Shown here: in pieces, positions 5,708-9,020 of the stretch | How the letters are laid out: each line of letters starts with the position of its first letter | Position numbering within the stretch: position 1 is the first letter of the stretch | From: CAYWTX01 sp964461295 | Lineage (GTDB): Bacteria; Planctomycetota; Phycisphaerae; SM23-33 | Assembly (NCBI GenBank): GCA_964461295.1 | Contig: CAYWTX010000201.1 | Span: forward strand, 1-9,020 | Direction: 5' to 3' | DNA length: 9,020 nucleotides | Program-made: the position numbers and the translations under genes | Notes under the pieces: model-generated | Told to the model about the DNA's origin: nothing | Database searches by the model: none | Seen by the model: only the letters and a program-made list of their open reading frames with translations

Positions 5708-6487
5708 CTACTTCTTCCCGCCGGCGCTCTTGCCTCGCAGGACCTGCACGAAGGCCACCAGCCCGCGGGCAAGCAGCGCGATCGCCAGCAGAAGCAGCAG
5801 GTTGCCCCACACGTAGGTCACGATGGGACCGACGGGCGCCATGATTCGATCCAGTCCGCCCACCGCGCCCACCAGCACGAAGCCCAGCGCCACCACCCCC
5901 GCGGCCGCCAGGGAAGCCCGCATGTCGCGCCCGACCGGGGCAAGGCGGATCGACAGGCACGCCGCCAGGTAGACGAACAGCACCGAATGCCAGTCGAGCC
6001 AGTCCAGGCGGCCGAGCGTTTCGCACATGCGGCGCAGGAGGCGGAGCTGTTCCTCCAGGCGTGCCCAGAAGGCCGGCCAACTCGCCAGGCCGCTGGGGGC
6101 GTCGACGGAGGGGACCAGGCAATGCGCGGAGCGGAAACGGTCCATGACGGGCTCGCCGAGCAGCCAGTGGGCCCCGGCGATGGCGGCCCCGCAGGCGACC
6201 ATGGCCAGCAGCGAGGCGATCAGCGGGCCGACGAAGCGGAGCTTGGGCGCGGCCTCGGTGGCCGGCGGACCGGCGCCGGCGCCGCCGGTCCCGATGAGCT
6301 TGGCGTGGCGGATTTCCCCGCCGGTGATGAGGCAGCCGAAGATGTACGCCATCTCCGAGACGACGGTGGCGGGAAGGAGCAGCCAGTTGAGCCACACCGG
6401 CGGCACCATCTGCGAAAGCAGGCGGAACACGCCCACGCCGCAGAAGACGATCAGCAGCAGCCACAAAATGATCTCGACGTAGGCCAT
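5708..6487 (-). CDS. Multi-pass membrane protein, M50-like with degenerate active site
   Basis: 259 residues with about six hydrophobic segments (roughly 3-25, 29-43, 84-108, 167-183, 190-212, 220-250) and a soluble linker at 110-165. VWLNWLLLPATVVSEMAYIF (31-50) followed by CLITGGEIRHAKL lines up by eye with membrane M50-type metallopeptidases, where the same place reads LPGTxxHExxH and is followed by a LTGxxV segment. Here HExxH is replaced by SEMAY (44-48), keeping only the glutamate. The C-terminal YLAACLSIRLAPVGRDMRASL also mirrors the second conserved element (PSxxD) of such proteins. My inference is a catalytically dead paralogue or a family that has lost zinc. The start at 6487 has GGGTGA 4 nt upstream. 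It heads a two-gene unit with the esterase. Function is unknown; the homology is by recall of motifs. Confidence 0.85.
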   Translation of the reverse strand: MAYVEIILWLLLIVFCGVGVFRLLSQMVPPVWLNWLLLPATVVSEMAYIFGCLITGGEIRHAKLIGTGGAGAGPPATEAAPKLRFVGPLIASLLAMVACGAAIAGAHWLLGEPVMDRFRSAHCLVPSVDAPSGLASWPAFWARLEEQLRLLRRMCETLGRLDWLDWHSVLFVYLAACLSIRLAPVGRDMRASLAAAGVVALGFVLVGAVGGLDRIMAPVGPIVTYVWGNLLLLLAIALLARGLVAFVQVLRGKSAGGKK

Positions 6488-6833
6488 GCGGCGGTCACCC
6501 GGTTACCTGGTTGACGGGCCGACTCGGCGCGAACATCGCCCGTATGGGGGTTATCGGCCCGACGGGCCAGCCGGCAACAGCGAAACGGGCGCCGGAAGAA
6601 GCCGGCACGCACTCCGCCGCATCTCGGCTCCCGGCTCGTCCTGATACGTGAGAGTTTGTGAAAGAATCGCCCAAGCGGCTTCATGCCTCTTCGCCCGGCG
6701 AGGCGAGGAGGTTTCAACCGGGGGGGGGGCGTAAGCCCGCGGCACCCATGCAAGCACGCACAGAGCCTCGAAAGGGCGATGGAAAACACGCTGATGCGAA
6801 GAGCGTCGCCCTCCTCGGAACCGGTCGCCGGTT
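6488..6833. other. Non-coding spacer with hairpins and a ten-G run
   Basis: This 346-bp gap lies between two minus-strand genes, downstream of the transporter and upstream of the M50-like gene. Frames through it are short, arginine/proline-rich and start in the spacer, so I see no gene. Structures: hairpin 6556-6568 (GGCCC/GGGCC, loop GAC), hairpin 6591-6606 (GCCGG/CCGGC, 6-nt loop), a run of ten G at 6720-6729 leading into GGGC-GTAA-GCCC (6727-6738, a GNRA-type loop), and the hairpin at the transporter stop. A promoter for the M50-like gene should lie here, but I could not pick one out. Confidence 0.6.
6819..6833 (-). terminator. Hairpin immediately after the transporter stop, weak terminator candidate
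   Basis: AACCGG (6819-6824) and CCGGTT (6828-6833) form a perfect 6-bp stem with a 3-nt TCG loop; on the minus strand it begins on the base directly after the TGA of the MMPL gene (6834-6836). No T-run follows on the minus strand (the next bases are CCGAGGAGGG), so it is not a standard intrinsic terminator. It may protect the 3' end or act with a factor. Confidence 0.3.
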
Positions 6834-9020
6834 TCACGGTCTTCCCGTGCGCCGGGTGAGAGCCATGAAGGCGGGCAGGAGCAGGGGGCGGACGAGGAAC
6901 GTGTCGATCATCATGCCCAGGGCGAAGGCGGCGCCGAGCTGCACCAGCAGTTTCAGTTCGCCGGCCATCAGGCTGCCCAGCGTGGCGGCCATGATCACGC
7001 CACAGGAGGAGATGACCGGCCCGGTGTGGATGAGGGCGTTGGCGACGGCCTGGCGCGGCGGGGCGGCGGCGGCTTCCTGTCGCACCCTCGCGGCCAGGAA
7101 GATGCTGTAGTCCACGCCCACGGCCACCATCACGACGAAGAGGAAGACTTCGACTTTCCAGTCCAGGCCGACCTGGCCGGCAAGGGCGAAGATGGCGGCG
7201 GCAAGTCCGAGGGTGGCGAAGTAGCCGGCGAGGGTGGCGGCGGTCATGAAGGCCGCGAGGACCGCGTCGCGCAGCAGCACGAACACCATGGCGAAGATGG
7301 CGCCGAGCACCAGGACGGCCACGTGGCGGAAGTCGGCCTGCGTCACGATGCGGATATCCTGCATCTCGGCGGTGGCGCCCAGGACGTGGACGCGGGCGTG
7401 CAGGCCGGCGGACTTGGCGGCCGCGTCGGCGGCGGGGGCGATGGCTCGCGCGGCGGCGAGGGCCTCGCGGGCGAGGGCGGGGCAGCCCAGCACGGCCTGG
7501 AGGCGCATGGCGGCGCCGTCGGCGGCGAGGTACTCCGGGGCGATGCGCCCCGCCGCGGCGGCCAGCACCGCGCGCGAGACGAAGTCGGCCTTGCGCCCGA
7601 GGGGGCAGTCCAGGCTGCGGACGTCGCTGACGCCGGGCACGGCGGCGACGGCGGCGGCGGCGGCCTTGGCGGCGCTGTGCCACTTCTCGGCCGGCTGGGG
7701 CCCGTCGGCCTCGAACACCACGGTCACGGGCGAGATCTGTCCGACGGGCCAATGGCGTTTGACGGCCTGGAGGCCGACGGCCGCGTTGCCCACGCCCCCC
7801 GGCGAGGCGGGCGGCAGCTCGGCCAGGCTGTCGTACAGCCACGTGAGGCCCAAGCAGTTGACGGCCGGGAGGGCCAGCGCGCCGGCGGCGACGATGAGGA
7901 CGGCCGCGGGGCGGAGCGTGACGGCCCGCGCGACGGCGGGCCAGAGGCGCTGCCCGCCGAGTTGGCCCATGTTTCGGCCGGGCCAGAACACCCGCCGCTC
8001 CAGCAGGGCGACCAGGGCGGGCACGAGCGTCAGCGCCGCCGCCAGGGCCACCGCGAGTGCAACGGCGATGGCCGGCCCGGCCGTGCGGAACACGCCGTAG
8101 TCCGCGAAGCACAGCATCAACATGCCGGCGATGTTGATGCCCGCGGCGGCGAGGATGGCCCCCGCCGTGGCGCGAAGGGCGCCCGCCACGGCCGCGGCGC
8201 CGTCGGCTCCGGCGGCGAGCATCTCGCGGTAGCGGCTGACGAACAGCAGCGAGTAGTCGGTGCCGGCCCCGTAGATCAGCACGCCGACGAAGATTTTCTC
8301 GGCCGCGCCGACGTGCATGCCCAGGTGCTGCCCGACGGCCAGGAGCTTCATCGCCGTCAGGGCGGCGACGGAGATGGCGGCCAGGGGCACCAGGGCGGCC
8401 AGCGGCGAGCGGTACACCAGCAGCAGGATCACGATGACCGCGATGACGGTCACCAGCAGCGTGCTGTCGCTGCTGCGTTCGGAAGCCACGGCGTAGTCGT
8501 GTCCGAAGCCGCTGGAGCCGGTCACCGAGGCGGCCAGGCCGGCGGGCAGCTTCGCCCCCGCGAGGGTGTCGCGGATGGCGTCAACCATCCGCGAGGAGCG
8601 GAGGGTGATGAAATTGGCGGGCACGGACACGACGACCAGCGCGGCCAGGCCGTCGCGGCTCTTCAGCGGGCTGGCGGGCAGGGGGATGCTGGCCGGGCTT
8701 CGCACGGTCGCGCCCGCCAGGATCGTCGCGTCCGCCGGCGACGCGGGCTTGGCGATCGCGCCGGCGACGGCCTCGACGGCGGCGAGGTCCTCGCCCGTCA
8801 GCTTGCCGTCGGCTCGTTCGAAGACGATGGCGGCGTCGCTGAGTCCGGTGGCGTTTGGGAAGTGCCGTCGCAGCGCCGCCACGCCCTGCTCGTACGGCAT
8901 CCAGGCCGGCAGGAAACTCGTCGGCTCGTTGGCGGCCGGGTCCAGCCGCGGCGCCAGCATGCTAAGGCCCACAGCCATCGCGGCCCACGTGCCGACGACG
9001 AGCCAGCGGTTGCGACAGAT
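6834..9020 (-). CDS. MMPL/RND-family membrane transporter (5' end outside the window)
   Basis: At least 728 residues. The frame stays open to the right edge: before the Met at 8978 it reads ICRNRWLVVGTWAA, which is the first membrane helix of this family, so the true start is beyond 9020. Counting from that Met, a periplasmic region (about 13-170, with NEPTSFLP) precedes the first five-helix MMPL block (172-325) with GAGTDYSLLFVSRYRE; a second periplasmic region (about 375-545) precedes the second block (550-708) with VGVDYSIFLAARVRQE. The two Asp-Tyr pairs, D241-Y242 and D623-Y624, are the proton-relay residues of MmpL/RND pumps, so it should be active. MMPL proteins export lipids, hopanoids or related hydrophobic molecules; the cargo here is unknown. 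Both halves and the C-terminus are intact, ending TRRTGRP. Confidence 0.92.
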   Translation of the reverse strand: MCRNRWLVVGTWAAMAVGLSMLAPRLDPAANEPTSFLPAWMPYEQGVAALRRHFPNATGLSDAAIVFERADGKLTGEDLAAVEAVAGAIAKPASPADATILAGATVRSPASIPLPASPLKSRDGLAALVVVSVPANFITLRSSRMVDAIRDTLAGAKLPAGLAASVTGSSGFGHDYAVASERSSDSTLLVTVIAVIVILLLVYRSPLAALVPLAAISVAALTAMKLLAVGQHLGMHVGAAEKIFVGVLIYGAGTDYSLLFVSRYREMLAAGADGAAAVAGALRATAGAILAAAGINIAGMLMLCFADYGVFRTAGPAIAVALAVALAAALTLVPALVALLERRVFWPGRNMGQLGGQRLWPAVARAVTLRPAAVLIVAAGALALPAVNCLGLTWLYDSLAELPPASPGGVGNAAVGLQAVKRHWPVGQISPVTVVFEADGPQPAEKWHSAAKAAAAAVAAVPGVSDVRSLDCPLGRKADFVSRAVLAAAAGRIAPEYLAADGAAMRLQAVLGCPALAREALAAARAIAPAADAAAKSAGLHARVHVLGATAEMQDIRIVTQADFRHVAVLVLGAIFAMVFVLLRDAVLAAFMTAATLAGYFATLGLAAAIFALAGQVGLDWKVEVFLFVVMVAVGVDYSIFLAARVRQEAAAAPPRQAVANALIHTGPVISSCGVIMAATLGSLMAGELKLLVQLGAAFALGMMIDTFLVRPLLLPAFMALTRRTGRP

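Noticed and set aside
4809..6464. A 551-codon minus-strand frame across the esterase and M50-like genes
   Set aside because: It is a shadow in another frame of two well-supported genes and has no domain of its own.
6451..8112. A 553-codon minus-strand frame across the spacer and the transporter gene
   Set aside because: It overlaps the MMPL frame, which has both MMPL blocks and the Asp-Tyr pairs; this one is low-complexity arginine-rich sequence.
8978..8980. ATG at 8978 as the transporter start
   Set aside because: The frame continues open to the window edge with ICRNRWLVVGTWAA, a typical start of the first MMPL helix, so the true start is upstream of the visible sequence.

Overview
This is a GC-rich, densely coded bacterial segment. 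The phoH–pgpH gene order, the form of the phosphatidylserine decarboxylase N-terminus and the dispersed palindromic repeats between genes suggest Planctomycetota, possibly a Phycisphaerae-like lineage. That placement rests on family knowledge and recall, not on a search.

Layout from left to right. (1) 1-176, minus strand: the first 58 codons of a membrane-anchored protein that looks like phosphatidylserine decarboxylase and runs off the left edge; its -10 box sits so close to the ATG that the message may be leaderless. (2) 177-670: a divergent intergenic region with a nested inverted-repeat element at 312-439 (25-nt outer arms, 20-nt inner arms, each inner arm itself a hairpin) and the phoH promoter. 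(3) 671-4198, plus strand: phoH (PhoH/YbeZ ATPase) directly abutting a 7TMR-HD (PgpH/YqfF-type) membrane phosphodiesterase. ybeY, the usual next gene, is absent. (4) 4199-4440: a spacer with a 13-bp inverted-repeat pair and a good promoter. (5) 4441-4668, plus: a 75-residue helical conserved hypothetical protein with a strong ribosome binding site. (6) 4928-6487, minus: a two-gene unit made of a multi-pass membrane protein resembling M50-type metallopeptidases but with the HExxH motif degenerated to SEMAY, followed 21 bp later by a complete esterase-D/tributyrin-esterase-type hydrolase. (7) 6488-6833: a 346-bp non-coding spacer with hairpins and a ten-G run. (8) 6834-9020, minus: most of an MMPL/RND-family transporter, open at the right edge.

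The clearest working units are the phoH–pgpH pair (RNA metabolism ATPase next to a predicted cyclic dinucleotide phosphodiesterase) and the pseudo-protease–esterase pair. Phosphatidylserine decarboxylase, the MMPL transporter and the esterase could all touch the cell envelope or lipids, but nothing here ties them into one pathway. I see no RNA gene, CRISPR array, intact insertion sequence or convincing new system. The most unusual items are the nested palindromic element, the degenerate M50-like protein and the 12-bp repeat inside the phoH tail.
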